64,000 nucleotides of DNA. Source: Gp6-AA40 sp963818645 (GTDB lineage Bacteria; Acidobacteriota; Vicinamibacteria; Vicinamibacterales; UBA2999). Positions 26,848-36,679 of this stretch are shown in pieces; the first letter of the stretch is position 1, and the number at the start of each line of letters is the position of its first letter. The notes below the pieces were generated by a model, which saw only the letters and a program-made list of their open reading frames with translations, had not been told where the DNA came from and searched no databases. Location of the stretch: assembly GCA_963818645.1 (NCBI GenBank), contig CAWFTF010000018.1, positions 124,001 to 188,000 on the forward strand, written 5' to 3'. Both the position numbers and the translations under genes were made by a program.

Positions 26848-29800
26848 GCTGCTCCCACGCCGCCGTCGTGCGATTGGTCACGAGAGTGTCTATGCGTGAC
26901 TCCTCACGCGATCGCTCGAGCGTCAATGACGACTGCACGGAACGTCCGAAGAATGTCGGCGTGCTCACGAATACGCGACCGAGTCGCTCGAGGCTTTCGT
27001 ACTGCGCGGCGGCGCCGACGGTGATCGCACGTCCGAACAACGTGCGGCGCGTCAGGTCGCCCGACACGCCCGGGACGAGGTCGCGCCCGTTGACGTTTTC
27101 TTCCGGCCGCTCTTCAGAAACCTGGAAGCCGTAGCGCAGGCGCAGCGCCGGCCACTCCTCGACGGTGACGCGAAGACTGACGGGCGCGGTATCGGCCGCC
27201 CCCTGCTGCGGTTCGACCGCGATATCGACGCGTCTGAACAGACCACTCTCGAAGAGGCGGCGGCGGGCATCGAGCCAGTCGTCCGTTCGCAGTCCGTCGC
27301 CAGCCTTCAAGCGCACGGTTCGTCTGACCACCTCTTCGTTGACCGACTGCAGGCCGCTGATCGTGATCTCCTGGATGACCTGACGCGGGCCTTCCTTGAC
27401 CGCAAAGATCACGTCGACGAGGCCGTCAGCGGCGCGAACGTTTTCGCGCGCCTCGAACGAGGCGGCCGTGAAGCCTTCGCGCCGATACCGCGTCTGCAAT
27501 CGCATCCGCGCTGTCTCCACGTCCGCGGCGCGATACAGCGCGCCCTTCTCGAGCGCGGCTTCAGCCTGCAGATCCTCCACCTTGACGCCGTTCGCCCGCT
27601 CGAAGGTCACGTCGCCGATGCGGAATTGCGTGCCGGCCTTCACTGCCACCGGAACCGTCGCCACTTCCTCATCGAACATCGGGACGCCGACGCTCACGGT
27701 CGCCTGCGGATATCCCAACGAATGCAGAACGGCGAGCACCATGCGCTCGTATTCGGCCGGGCTGGTGAGCGCCTGCACGGCCTGTGTCCGGTCGCCCGCT
27801 CGATCGACGAGTTCCTTCTTCAACTTGTCGTCGACACCCTCGAAGCGCACTTCGATGCGATCGGCCCGCGGCGTCGGCGTCACGTCGATGACCAACGTGC
27901 GGACGGCCTCGTCGCCTTCGACCTTCACTGCGAGCATCGGCTCATACGTGGCCTGCAGGGCGAGCTCACGCCGGACGATGCCCTCCGCTTCCTCGATCAG
28001 GAATCCTTCGAACACAGACCGCGTCCAGGCGGTCTGAATTTCCTCGAGCACGCTCCGGCGAAGCGAGACGCCCATGACACGAACATGTGTCTCGGGCCCG
28101 GCGTCGATCGTGTACGTCAACTCGACGCCCGCACCCGACTCGGCTCGATTCGTGGTGATGCGGGCCGCCCAGTGCTGTTGACGCTGATAGAAGCGCTCGA
28201 TCCGGTCGCGATCCTCCTGCCAGTTGATGAAGTCGAATCGATCGCCCTCGTTGAGGCGAAGCACGCCGCGCACCTGCGTCTCGGGGAAATGGAGGTCTCC
28301 CATCACGCGCACCGCCGACACATGCGGCTGCTTCACCTCGCGTGAGGCGTCGCCGGACCGAACCGCGTTGGGCGCGTTTCCGAAGGTCACGTCGTGGCGG
28401 AACTCGTACGACCGCAGTTCCTGGTCGTCCTGGACAAATCGCAGCGCGATTCGACGGACCGGCAGATAGTCGACGATCCACGTCTGCTCGTTGCTCTCGA
28501 CGAGGCTCTGCGACAGCGTGACGTCAACTTTGTGGCCCAGGCTCTTGCCGAAGGTGACCCGCGAAGTCGGGTCGGTCTCGGACGCCAGGTCGGCTGGATC
28601 GCGTGGATTGGTCTCCACGCCGCCGAAACGAAGCGTGTCGAGACCTACGCTACGCCCGGCGACGCCAAGAACATCGCCAGCAAGACTGCCGAGCACCTGC
28701 GCTCCGACGGCGGCGGCCTGTTGTTCCCCAAGTTCATCCATCTTCCGGCCCGTCAGCAGCAACGAGGTCAGCTCGGACTGCGACTTGTCGAGCTCCGGAT
28801 CGGAGGGCGAGCTCAGCTCCGTCATCAGGCTGTCCGGCGTGCCAGTGATGCGGATGTCGATGTCGGTGCCCGACACTCTGGTCGACGCCTCAATGCCGAG
28901 CATCGGTTCGATCGTCGAGGGATTGGCAAAGTCGATCGTCCCGTTCTGAACGACGTAGACATTCCGGCCGAGGAAGAGCTGACCACCTTCTCGCAACTCC
29001 AGGCGACCGGAGAGCGCGGGCGACGCAGCCACGTTGATCAGCCGCAGGTCGGCACCGAGCTGTGCCTTCGCGACGTTGTTGTCGATCAGCAGGTCCTCGT
29101 CCGTGATCACGCGAACGTCGAGCGTCAGCGATTGAAGAAATGGCGACGGGGGAGCGCCGGTCGTCGTGCCCGCACGCTGGAGGTTGTTCAACAGTCCTGT
29201 CACGAGTGCCAGAGGCTCGCGGTACGCGCCGCGCTTGATGGTGACGAGCCCGCTCAAACGATTCGCCTGCGCGCCGTCCTCGACCGTGGTCGTCAACTCA
29301 ATCGAGCTGTCGACTTCGGTGCGCAGCCCTTCCGGGAAGTTCATCGCCATCCCGCTGACGTTTGCCATGAACTGTCCGCGCAGTTCCGGGGCGTATTGGA
29401 CCTGACCCGATCCGCTCAGCTTGCCGCCGTTGACGGTACCACTCAGCGACGTGATGAACGCGTTGCTGCGCGCGAGCACCGCCACCGCGTTCAGCTCGCT
29501 GGCCACGACGCGTGGCTCGCGCAGGCGAAGTTCTCCGTTGGCCAGGCGGACCTCGCCGTTGATCGTCGGCGCATTCAACACACCAGTGACGGACAGACGC
29601 GTGTCCACTTGTCCGGCAGTGCTGATGCCGCTGACGCCAAGGAACGGCGTGAGCAGCCGGGCGTCGAGCGTGCCGTTCGCCAGAATCGCGGCCTGCTGAT
29701 CGCTGAGGCGAACCTGTCCGCTGACATCGACCGACGACCCCTCGCTTTCCCACGTCCAGCTTTCAATTCGGGCAATGCCGTCTCGAGCCACGACGCGAGT

Positions 29801-32665
29801 CGGCATCCGCTGCGTGACGGGCAGATCGGCGACGGTGAGGTTCAACCGGTCAAGAACGACTTCTCCTTGAGCGTCATTGAGGTTCAGCGACGGGCTCGAG
29901 AGATCGAGCCGCGCGTCGAGCGACCCCGCAACCTGAGCGATCGTGGACGGGTCAACGAACGGTGCGAGAACAGCGGACGTCACACCAACTGCCGTCGCCT
30001 TCAGCACCGCGCCGCCATCAGACGGGGCGGCTCCTTTGCTGGTGAACAGTGCCACCGGCGCCTGCCCTGTCGCCGTGACGTTGGCGCCGTGATAGCTGCC
30101 CGTGAGATCGCGAAGCTCGACGAGCCCGTTCTCGACGTGCGCGCGGACGCGCAGGTTCTCGACCGGCGCGAGATCCGATCGCGCCTGAACCATCCCTGGC
30201 CCCAGCTCGAGATCAGCAGCGTAGGCCGGCGACTCGAGCGACCCGGTAATGCGTGCCAGCAACACGAGCGGGCCCTTGCCGGCGGCGATCGGCGCCTCCG
30301 TTGTGGTTCGCGTCGTGTCGGCGGCCACGGCCGCCGCAACCGCTACGTCATAGAGATCGCCAGACAATGTCGCGAGCAGTGCATCGCTGCCCGACGCGGT
30401 CGACAGAGGCAAAGCACCGGCCGCAGAAACCGACGTCTTTCCAACCGAACCCTCCAACCGCTCGACCACGACTCGGCCGTTGTCGTACTGCACTCGCGCC
30501 GGCTCGCGCAGCGCGATGGGCAATGTCTGAACGTGACCGTCGAGTGCCGCCACCTGCAGCGAGGCCCGGCCGTCGCGCCATCGCTCCAGTGGTCCCTGCG
30601 CTTCGACACGAAGGTCGGCTGTACCATCGAGCGACACCGGCAGTCGAATGCCGCTCACGGCTCGCGCAAGATTCAGTGCCTGAGCATTGGCATTCAGCGT
30701 CGTCTGATAGGGCGCATCGAATCGAATGTTCGCGTCTGCGACTGCGTTGAACTCTGGAGCTTGAGCCGTGATGTTGGCGTGGTCACCTTGAAGGTCTGCA
30801 TCCGCGACGATCTCTCCGAGCGCAATGTCCTGTGACACCGTGAGACTGGAAACGAGGTGCGCCTTGCCAAACACCATTCGTCCACGACCGTTGCCGGAAT
30901 AGTCGAGGCCCACGAGTCCTGAGAGCGGAAGATCGGGTGTCGGATCAAGGCGCCACGAGGTGAGGCCGACAGTCCCGGTGTAACCCTGGTCCTTCAGATT
31001 GAACTGACCCGCGGCTCGCACTCGGCCTGTGGTCCCTTCCCCGCTCGCGCCCGCAGGCTGCGCAGCCGATAACTCCTCGAGATCGAGCATCGATCCATCG
31101 AGCCGGCCGCGAGCCTGTACGTCGACGATCTCCTGTCCCGATACCACGGCTTTGTCGCTGTCCACGACGAAATGGAGGACCGGGCGCCCGATCGTTCCCT
31201 CGACATCGGCACTGGCCCGGATGGATCCGGTAACCAGATCCTGCTGAACGGACGCCAGCCCCGACTCGTCGAGCATCTGGAAGATCGCCTGCAGGTCACT
31301 CTCCGAAGCGTGCAGCGTTCCCATGACGGTCGAATCGGCAAAGTTGTCCCCACGCAGGCGGCCCATCAGCGACACATCGATCGGGGTGACGTCTCCGACT
31401 CGATGACGTGCCTCGAGTCCCCACTGCCCTCTCGCGAGACGGAAGCGCGCTTCTCCTGGCGCAGGAATGCGTCCGCGTCCGCGCTGCCCACCGGCCAGCG
31501 AGACTCGGGCGTCGACGTCCCATCCTTCGATCGACTCGATCGCTCCGCTCGCCTTCAGCTCACCCGACGCTCGTCCCGACGGACCCACGCGTGCGTCGCC
31601 GATCGTCGTCAGCAGGCGCGCGGCGTCGAGGTCGCGCCACGACGCGTCCACACGCGCGCGGTTGTCTTGCCACGTGATACCTCCCGTCGCCGCCACGCTG
31701 CCACCCGCGATCCCGGCCGACGACTCTCCTATCTCGAGGCTGTCGCCATTGAGTTGAATGCGCGCGGCGACGTTCGCGACCTCCAGTCGCTGCCAGGAGA
31801 TCCCGTTCGACGAGAGTTGCAGATTGGCAGTGGGCTCGCTCAACGGCCCGCTCACGGTGCCTTCGAGATGCACGCCGCCTCGCGGCGCATCATCCGCCTG
31901 GCCCCACCACTTCGCCGCGTTCTGGAGTTCACTGTCGCTGACCACTCGCACGTCGATCGACGGATGTTGCCTGATGAGCGCAAGCATGCCGTCGATCACT
32001 CCGCGAAGTTCCGGTGCGCTGAACTCCAGGTTCATCAACTGCAGATCGCGTCCGTCGAACGAGATGTCGCTCTGAAGCGTGTCGATGCGTGTGCTCGTCG
32101 AACCAATAGTCAGATCGAGTGGCGCATCCAGCGCGAGACGCCCGCGAGACGACAGGTCAACCGTGAGCGCTGGTGCGCTGAGCGTGATGTTCGCGGCCTC
32201 GTCTCTGTACTCGACGGCCAGTCGAGGCACGTTGATTCGCGCGATCGGCAACGGCGCCGGATCGCCGGTTCCGCCTCCCGACGACTTCGGAAGATTCGTC
32301 GTCCCATCGGCGCGCCGCACGATGTGCACGGCTCCGTTCGTAACCGTCACCTCGTCTATCGCCACTTCTCCGAAAAACACCCGATACGAGGCAGCGGCCA
32401 CGACGTTGTCCGCAGTGAAGAACGGCTGAGCATCCCCGGCGGCCGACACTTTCACATTGGCCAGTCGAACGCGGCGTGTCGCGAGGTTGTAGTTGAGACG
32501 AGTCGCGTCGATCTGCACTCCACGACTCAGCGCGGCACGGATCACGAAGCGGAGCGCGTAGGACCTGACAGGCGGTGTGTGCACGGCGACCACACCGACC
32601 AGTACGAGCAGCAGGAATGCGAGACAGACAATGACGAACCGCCGACGCATCGGGTCCTGTCCCAT
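26684..32665 (-). CDS. Giant TamB-POTRA-Omp85 fusion protein, main fragment
   Basis: 1,993 residues in this frame, valid to ~26855. N-terminal signal anchor (RRFVIVCLAFLLLVLVGVVAV, ~8-28), then ~1,400 residues of repetitive beta sequence of AsmA/TamB type. The conserved TamB C-terminal domain is near residues 1180-1330 (GQLFLGRNVYVVQNGTIDFANP, DIRITGTPDSLMTELSSPSDP, ELTSLLLTGR). Without a stop, about five POTRA-like repeats follow (~1440-1840: VRVMGDLHFPETQVRGVLRLNEGDRF; ITISGLQSVNEEVVRRTVRLKAGD), then the Omp85 barrel. TamB bridges inner and outer membranes for lipid or barrel-protein delivery; TamA is normally separate. Start 32665 or ATG 32650. Confidence 0.88.
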   Translation of the reverse strand: MGQDPMRRRFVIVCLAFLLLVLVGVVAVHTPPVRSYALRFVIRAALSRGVQIDATRLNYNLATRRVRLANVKVSAAGDAQPFFTADNVVAAASYRVFFGEVAIDEVTVTNGAVHIVRRADGTTNLPKSSGGGTGDPAPLPIARINVPRLAVEYRDEAANITLSAPALTVDLSSRGRLALDAPLDLTIGSTSTRIDTLQSDISFDGRDLQLMNLEFSAPELRGVIDGMLALIRQHPSIDVRVVSDSELQNAAKWWGQADDAPRGGVHLEGTVSGPLSEPTANLQLSSNGISWQRLEVANVAARIQLNGDSLEIGESSAGIAGGSVAATGGITWQDNRARVDASWRDLDAARLLTTIGDARVGPSGRASGELKASGAIESIEGWDVDARVSLAGGQRGRGRIPAPGEARFRLARGQWGLEARHRVGDVTPIDVSLMGRLRGDNFADSTVMGTLHASESDLQAIFQMLDESGLASVQQDLVTGSIRASADVEGTIGRPVLHFVVDSDKAVVSGQEIVDVQARGRLDGSMLDLEELSAAQPAGASGEGTTGRVRAAGQFNLKDQGYTGTVGLTSWRLDPTPDLPLSGLVGLDYSGNGRGRMVFGKAHLVSSLTVSQDIALGEIVADADLQGDHANITAQAPEFNAVADANIRFDAPYQTTLNANAQALNLARAVSGIRLPVSLDGTADLRVEAQGPLERWRDGRASLQVAALDGHVQTLPIALREPARVQYDNGRVVVERLEGSVGKTSVSAAGALPLSTASGSDALLATLSGDLYDVAVAAAVAADTTRTTTEAPIAAGKGPLVLLARITGSLESPAYAADLELGPGMVQARSDLAPVENLRVRAHVENGLVELRDLTGSYHGANVTATGQAPVALFTSKGAAPSDGGAVLKATAVGVTSAVLAPFVDPSTIAQVAGSLDARLDLSSPSLNLNDAQGEVVLDRLNLTVADLPVTQRMPTRVVARDGIARIESWTWESEGSSVDVSGQVRLSDQQAAILANGTLDARLLTPFLGVSGISTAGQVDTRLSVTGVLNAPTINGEVRLANGELRLREPRVVASELNAVAVLARSNAFITSLSGTVNGGKLSGSGQVQYAPELRGQFMANVSGMAMNFPEGLRTEVDSSIELTTTVEDGAQANRLSGLVTIKRGAYREPLALVTGLLNNLQRAGTTTGAPPSPFLQSLTLDVRVITDEDLLIDNNVAKAQLGADLRLINVAASPALSGRLELREGGQLFLGRNVYVVQNGTIDFANPSTIEPMLGIEASTRVSGTDIDIRITGTPDSLMTELSSPSDPELDKSQSELTSLLLTGRKMDELGEQQAAAVGAQVLGSLAGDVLGVAGRSVGLDTLRFGGVETNPRDPADLASETDPTSRVTFGKSLGHKVDVTLSQSLVESNEQTWIVDYLPVRRIALRFVQDDQELRSYEFRHDVTFGNAPNAVRSGDASREVKQPHVSAVRVMGDLHFPETQVRGVLRLNEGDRFDFINWQEDRDRIERFYQRQQHWAARITTNRAESGAGVELTYTIDAGPETHVRVMGVSLRRSVLEEIQTAWTRSVFEGFLIEEAEGIVRRELALQATYEPMLAVKVEGDEAVRTLVIDVTPTPRADRIEVRFEGVDDKLKKELVDRAGDRTQAVQALTSPAEYERMVLAVLHSLGYPQATVSVGVPMFDEEVATVPVAVKAGTQFRIGDVTFERANGVKVEDLQAEAALEKGALYRAADVETARMRLQTRYRREGFTAASFEARENVRAADGLVDVIFAVKEGPRQVIQEITISGLQSVNEEVVRRTVRLKAGDGLRTDDWLDARRRLFESGLFRRVDIAVEPQQGAADTAPVSLRVTVEEWPALRLRYGFQVSEERPEENVNGRDLVPGVSGDLTRRTLFGRAITVGAAAQYESLERLGRVFVSTPTFFGRSVQSSLTLERSREESRIDTLVTNRTTAAWEQRGRWKKADAVVRASLRAKPDVRYSAKRSGFRVRRHGPHRPFHVECHMGHARRSV

Positions 32666-32720
32666 GCTACGCCACGGCTAGCGATCCCATGTGCGCGCGT
32701 AACAGGAGGAACTGCTGATG

Positions 32721-32733
32721 TGTTAACCTAACA
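32721..32733. promoter_or_regulatory. Possible operator in divergent promoter region
   Basis: TGTTAACCTAACA is an interrupted palindrome (TGTTA-3-TAACA) in the 108-base space between the divergent TamB-Omp85 and YjbQ-like genes, in the most AT-rich part of it. It could bind a dimeric regulator; no copy is seen elsewhere in the window. Confidence 0.3.
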
Positions 32734-32774
32734 GGGTCATACAGGCGGCGGCGCCGGGTGACTCCCGTTTTTTG

Positions 32775-33833
32775 ATGGCCGAGAAACCACTCGACCTCAC
32801 ACTCGAGCTAGCCCCGAAGGCGCGATTCGACGTCGTCGATTTGCGATCCCATTTTTCAGCCGAGCATCAGGCACTCGGGCCGTACCCGCATTGCCTCTAT
32901 TGGTCGTTTCATACGACTGCCGGCTTCCTCGATCGCAGTCTTGCGGCACGCCTGAGCGCTGAGCGGATCCCCGGATACGTCGACGCGTTCCGCGCGCTCT
33001 TCCCCGAGGGCGCGGGCTACGCGCACGACAGCCTCGAACAGCGCGGCGATCTCGACGCCGCCCAGCGCGCCATTGAGCCGCGCAACGCCGACTCACACCT
33101 GGCGTTCATTGCCGGTGGTTTGCTCACGAGCGTCATGCATCCGAACCGCGCCGGCGAAGAGGTGTGCTGGATCGATCTCGACGGCATGAATCACGGAAAG
33201 CCGCGCCGCCGGTTGACGCGACTGATCGCCTTCCACCGCGAACGCGTCGTCCGCAACACGCGCATCGAGGTCCCGGTCTCCGCGCATCCGATCGACTCGA
33301 TCAATCTCAAGGACCCGCGACTCGGCATCTACGCGCAGCTCACGCAGTTCGTCAAAGACGCGGGCATGTCGACCGGGCGCCTGCGCATCGCGCTCGATCC
33401 GGTGGAGCGGCATTCAGCGCTCACCGTCAACGAGTACGAAACGCTGCTCATGCGGCACGACCTCGCCGAGGTGCTGCGCAACCCGCTTCGCTTCGTTGCC
33501 GAGAAGTCACGCCATGCCCTGGCAAACCCGTTCGCCGTGCCGGCCCGGACACTCGACTACGCGAAATACGATTTCGTGCGCGTCCTCAACAAGGGGCTCG
33601 ACGCGTTCGGTCTTCGCGGATCGATCATCGAGAAAGTGATGGCGCGAACGCTCGCCGTGCCGGCCGCACGCTTCTTCCGCATGCGCCGGTCTGTCAGCCT
33701 GCTCGTGTCAGCGGACGACCATGGCGCGCCGACGATTGTGGCAGGGATGTATCAGAGTCCGATCCTGGTGCAGTGGCAGCACGCGCCGCGACGGTCCCGC
33801 GTCCTCGACGTCACACTCACTGAGATTCGCTAG
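32775..33833 (+). CDS. YjbQ/UPF0047-like protein with C-terminal extension
   Basis: 352 residues. The N-terminal ~150 residues resemble the UPF0047/YjbQ fold: DVVDLRSHFSAEHQ, SFHTTAGFLDRSLAARL (the conserved HTTA), NADSHLAFIAGGLLTSVM and a later WIDLDG. YjbQ proteins have thiamine-phosphate synthase activity in some assays, but their role is unclear. Residues ~150-352 add a second alpha/beta region (GRLRIALDPVERHSALTVNEYETLL; RRSVSLLVSADDHGAPTIVAGMYQSPILVQWQ) I cannot assign. ATG 32775 is preferred over TTG 32772. The gene is divergent from the TamB fusion. Confidence 0.65.
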   Translation: MAEKPLDLTLELAPKARFDVVDLRSHFSAEHQALGPYPHCLYWSFHTTAGFLDRSLAARLSAERIPGYVDAFRALFPEGAGYAHDSLEQRGDLDAAQRAIEPRNADSHLAFIAGGLLTSVMHPNRAGEEVCWIDLDGMNHGKPRRRLTRLIAFHRERVVRNTRIEVPVSAHPIDSINLKDPRLGIYAQLTQFVKDAGMSTGRLRIALDPVERHSALTVNEYETLLMRHDLAEVLRNPLRFVAEKSRHALANPFAVPARTLDYAKYDFVRVLNKGLDAFGLRGSIIEKVMARTLAVPAARFFRMRRSVSLLVSADDHGAPTIVAGMYQSPILVQWQHAPRRSRVLDVTLTEIR

Positions 33834-33856
33834 CTACGCCGCGGGCTCGGGGGACG

Positions 33857-35236
33857 TTACCGCGGAAGCCTCTCCGGCATCTCTGCCACCGCGTACGCCA
33901 TGACGGCAACAGCGGCAGAGGCCCTCGACACTTCCTCAGGCAAGATGCGATCGACGGTGTCCGCCGCAGTGTGGTGGATCACGAAGTAGCGCGCGGCATC
34001 TCCTACATACGCCATCGTCGGAACTCTTCCGGCCTGGGCGATGGGACCGATGTCAGCGCCGCCGCCTCCCGCTGTGATCTCGGGAAAGTTCAGCGGCTCG
34101 AGCAGCAGACCTATCTGTCCGATCATGGCGCGCGCCGCCATGCTGCCGGAGAATCCGAGCGCCGCCGGCGCGAACACTCCGAGATCCGATTCGAGTGCGA
34201 AGACATGATCGGAAGCTGTTGAGGCGTGGCGTTCGGCGTACGCTGCCGCGCCGCGCAGTCCGTTTTCCTCGTTCGTCCACAGCACCACGCGAACCGTACG
34301 CCGTGGACGAAGCCCCAGCTTCATCATCAGGCGTGCTGCCTCCCACGTGATGATGCATCCCACGCCATCGTCCGACGCGCCCGTTCCGACGTCCCACGAA
34401 TCGAGATGTCCGCCGAGCAGCACGATCTCGTTCGGCTTCTCGCGTCCGATGATCTCGCCGACGACGTTGGCGGACTCGACGTCGGCCTCGCGACGCCCTT
34501 CGAGCAGAAGCCGCAGGCGTACGCGGCGGCCGGTGCGAGCGAGACGTACGAGGCGGTTGGCGTCCTCGGCTGCGAGTGCGGCAGCGGGAATTGCGGTCAC
34601 TTCCGGGATGTAGTTCACGCTGCCGGTGTGCGCCGTTCGCAATCCGACCGGCCCGATCGATCGCACGAGCACCGCGAGGGCGCCCTGCTGTGCCGCGGCA
34701 CGCGCACCCCCGTTGCGGTACGTGACGGTTTCCGCGTAGCCGCCGTACGCGACATCGAACAGCACGATCTTGCCGCGCGCCTCTGACGCGCGACTGCGGA
34801 GATCTTCAAAGCTGCTGACCACCAGCAGATCGGCCTCGAGGCCACCGGGCGGCGTCGCCACGGTTCCACCGAGCCCGAGAATCGCCAGGTCCTGATGCGG
34901 CGGATCGACAATCTCCGCCTGCTCGCGACCTCGCACCCATTTGGGGACCATCACCGGCTCGGTGTGCACGTTCTCGAGCCCGTCAGCCGTCATCGTCTGA
35001 ACGGACCACCGGATCGCTCTGGCGAGATTCTGAGAGCCACTCAATCGCGCGCCAAACGTATCCGTGAGTTCGGCGAGGCGCCGCCATGCGAAGTCGTCCG
35101 CCGTTGCGGCCTTGATCAACTGGTCTGCATCGGCCTTCAACGGTGTCGAAACGGAGTGCGTGCTCTGGGCTTCGAGGGAGATGGCAACCGCTATGGCGCA
35201 GGCCAGCGCAACCAGGTGGGACAACGACAGCCGCAT
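33857..35236 (-). CDS. Secreted M28-family metallopeptidase (carboxypeptidase Q-like)
   Basis: 459 residues with a signal peptide (to about SLEAQ). A PA (protease-associated) insert occupies ~125-240 (GKIVLFDVAYGGYAETVTYRNGGARAAAQQGALAVLVRS). Zinc ligands of M28: His in LLGGHLDSWD, Asp in GASDDG, catalytic and bridging Glu in NEENGLRG, Asp in LESDLG and His in YFVIHHTAADT. It would cut dipeptides or N-terminal residues in the periplasm or outside. Size and order match the carboxypeptidase Q/PGCP group. It is followed upstream by a heptad run and the monohaem gene. Confidence 0.9.
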   Translation of the reverse strand: MRLSLSHLVALACAIAVAISLEAQSTHSVSTPLKADADQLIKAATADDFAWRRLAELTDTFGARLSGSQNLARAIRWSVQTMTADGLENVHTEPVMVPKWVRGREQAEIVDPPHQDLAILGLGGTVATPPGGLEADLLVVSSFEDLRSRASEARGKIVLFDVAYGGYAETVTYRNGGARAAAQQGALAVLVRSIGPVGLRTAHTGSVNYIPEVTAIPAAALAAEDANRLVRLARTGRRVRLRLLLEGRREADVESANVVGEIIGREKPNEIVLLGGHLDSWDVGTGASDDGVGCIITWEAARLMMKLGLRPRRTVRVVLWTNEENGLRGAAAYAERHASTASDHVFALESDLGVFAPAALGFSGSMAARAMIGQIGLLLEPLNFPEITAGGGGADIGPIAQAGRVPTMAYVGDAARYFVIHHTAADTVDRILPEEVSRASAAVAVMAYAVAEMPERLPR

Positions 35237-35277
35237 GCAGATCTACTTTAGCGCAGGGGGCTTACGCGGGGCTCTCG

Positions 35278-35305
35278 ACTCTGGGCTCTGGGCGTTGGGC
35301 GTTGG
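35278..35305. repeat. Heptad run, single arm
   Basis: ACTCTGG GCTCTGG GCGTTGG GCGTTGG: four 7-base units in register, ending 3 bases before the monohaem gene's stop codon at 35309. No complementary arm is visible nearby. It mixes CTCTGGG units with the GCGTTGG variant seen at 43830 and 49045. Confidence 0.6.
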
Positions 35306-35308
35306 ACA

Positions 35309-36589
35309 TCACGCCACCGGTTTGAAGTACTCCGGAAGATCGCGTTTGGTCTCGAGCAGGATCGAGATAATCGCCTTGCGATCTGCCGGAGCCAGGCCCT
35401 TGTAGCGAGGAGACATGTCCTTGCCGGACAGCACTTCCCAGAGACGCGAGTAGACCGCGCTCTTGGCTGCCGGCGGAAGGGCATCGAATGCCGGCGTGTA
35501 GATCATGTAGCTGCACGGATACTTGAACAGCCGGCGACGCAGATCGAACTCGCGCAGCGAACGGCCCTGGCCATCGCGCGGGCCTCTGGCGACGAACGAC
35601 TCGGCGAACCCGGACGTGCCTTTCACCACGCCTGTCAGCGGCGCCTCGTCCACAAAGAGCATGTAGTCGACGAGGTCGCGTGCGGCCTCGGTGACACGCG
35701 TCGAGGCGGCCTGGCTCGGCGATGCTGCGGCCAGCCTCGCTTCCCATCCTGTGCGCGTGATCAGGTTCGTCATGTTGGCCTGATGGTCGATGACGAGCAA
35801 CGCCACGACATCGCTGTACGGAGCGGCGTACCCCTTCAGGTCGAAGAGTCCGTCGAGCGACGGCAGCGCGCGCGTCGGAGCTGCCAGCTTCGATCCCTTG
35901 TCGTTGTACATGACCGACACGTTGCCGATGTGCTTCGCGCCGCCCGGATCGCCGGTCACCCACCATCCACCCCAGCGCTGTTCGAGCGGACTGCCGTGAA
36001 CGGTCGTGAAGCCGTTGGCGTACGAGTTTTCGTCGCGCAGGGGATAGACGCTCTGCACCATCAAGCCGGGAACGCCCAGCGTCTCCCACGACAAGTGACA
36101 TGCGAGGCACTCGTTGCTGCGCTTGAAGGCCGGCTTCGCTCCGGCATCCTGTGCGACCTCATAGAAGACAACGCCCTGCGACGGATCCTGTGAGGCGACT
36201 TCGATGATCTTGGCGCCGCGGATGTATCCGACTGCGACCGTGTCGTTGAAGAACACGGCACGCGGGTTGTGCATCCGGATGAGCGACGCCTGGAAACTGG
36301 TCTGCGAGAAGACCATCATCTGCGACTCGACAGGCACGTTCAGCGCGTCGAGCACCGACCGGAGGTAACCCGTGGACTCGTCGTACTTCAGCGTCGCCGC
36401 CCCGTTGGCGAGCCTGGCGTTGAGCGCCGATACCGCGTCCGACGTCGCGCCAGTCGAATAGGCGATGGCCGGGTGATCGCGCGACTCCACGTAAGCGTCG
36501 CGCCGCTGGGCAACGGCCAGCAGGCTGCAACCGAAGATGGCGGCCACGACGAGCAGGAGAAGAGATGGAACCCGGGCTGGAGGAGCCAC
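35309..36589 (-). CDS. Secreted monohaem c-type protein of unknown function
   Basis: 426 residues. N-terminal hydrophobic signal (VPSLLLLVVAAIFGCSLLAVAQ; Cys21 could be a lipidation site but the lipobox is weak). One haem site, CLACH at 161-165, then LSWETLGVPGLMVQSVYP. Conserved-looking Trp/Tyr/Asp patches (GNVSVMYNDKG, VVALLVIDHQANMTNLITR) run to a C-terminal DUF-like helical part (RLWEVLSGKDMSPRYKGLAPADRKAI). I recall similar proteins in Acidobacteria and Planctomycetes labelled as cytochrome or hypothetical. It is probably an electron carrier or haem-sensing lipoprotein. Confidence 0.75.
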   Translation of the reverse strand: MAPPARVPSLLLLVVAAIFGCSLLAVAQRRDAYVESRDHPAIAYSTGATSDAVSALNARLANGAATLKYDESTGYLRSVLDALNVPVESQMMVFSQTSFQASLIRMHNPRAVFFNDTVAVGYIRGAKIIEVASQDPSQGVVFYEVAQDAGAKPAFKRSNECLACHLSWETLGVPGLMVQSVYPLRDENSYANGFTTVHGSPLEQRWGGWWVTGDPGGAKHIGNVSVMYNDKGSKLAAPTRALPSLDGLFDLKGYAAPYSDVVALLVIDHQANMTNLITRTGWEARLAAASPSQAASTRVTEAARDLVDYMLFVDEAPLTGVVKGTSGFAESFVARGPRDGQGRSLREFDLRRRLFKYPCSYMIYTPAFDALPPAAKSAVYSRLWEVLSGKDMSPRYKGLAPADRKAIISILLETKRDLPEYFKPVA

Positions 36590-36679
36590 ACCTGAAGGCT
36601 ACGATCGGTAACCGCAGCACTGCAAGCGCGTCTACGGGGATATGATGGGGGTTCCCGCCATTGAGGCCGGGCGCCGCAT

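Noticed and set aside
28394..30835. 813-codon open frame on the plus strand opposite the TamB fusion
   Set aside because: It mirrors the codon structure of the minus-strand gene; residues are Arg/His/Gln-rich with no domain, as expected of antisense frames in high-GC DNA.
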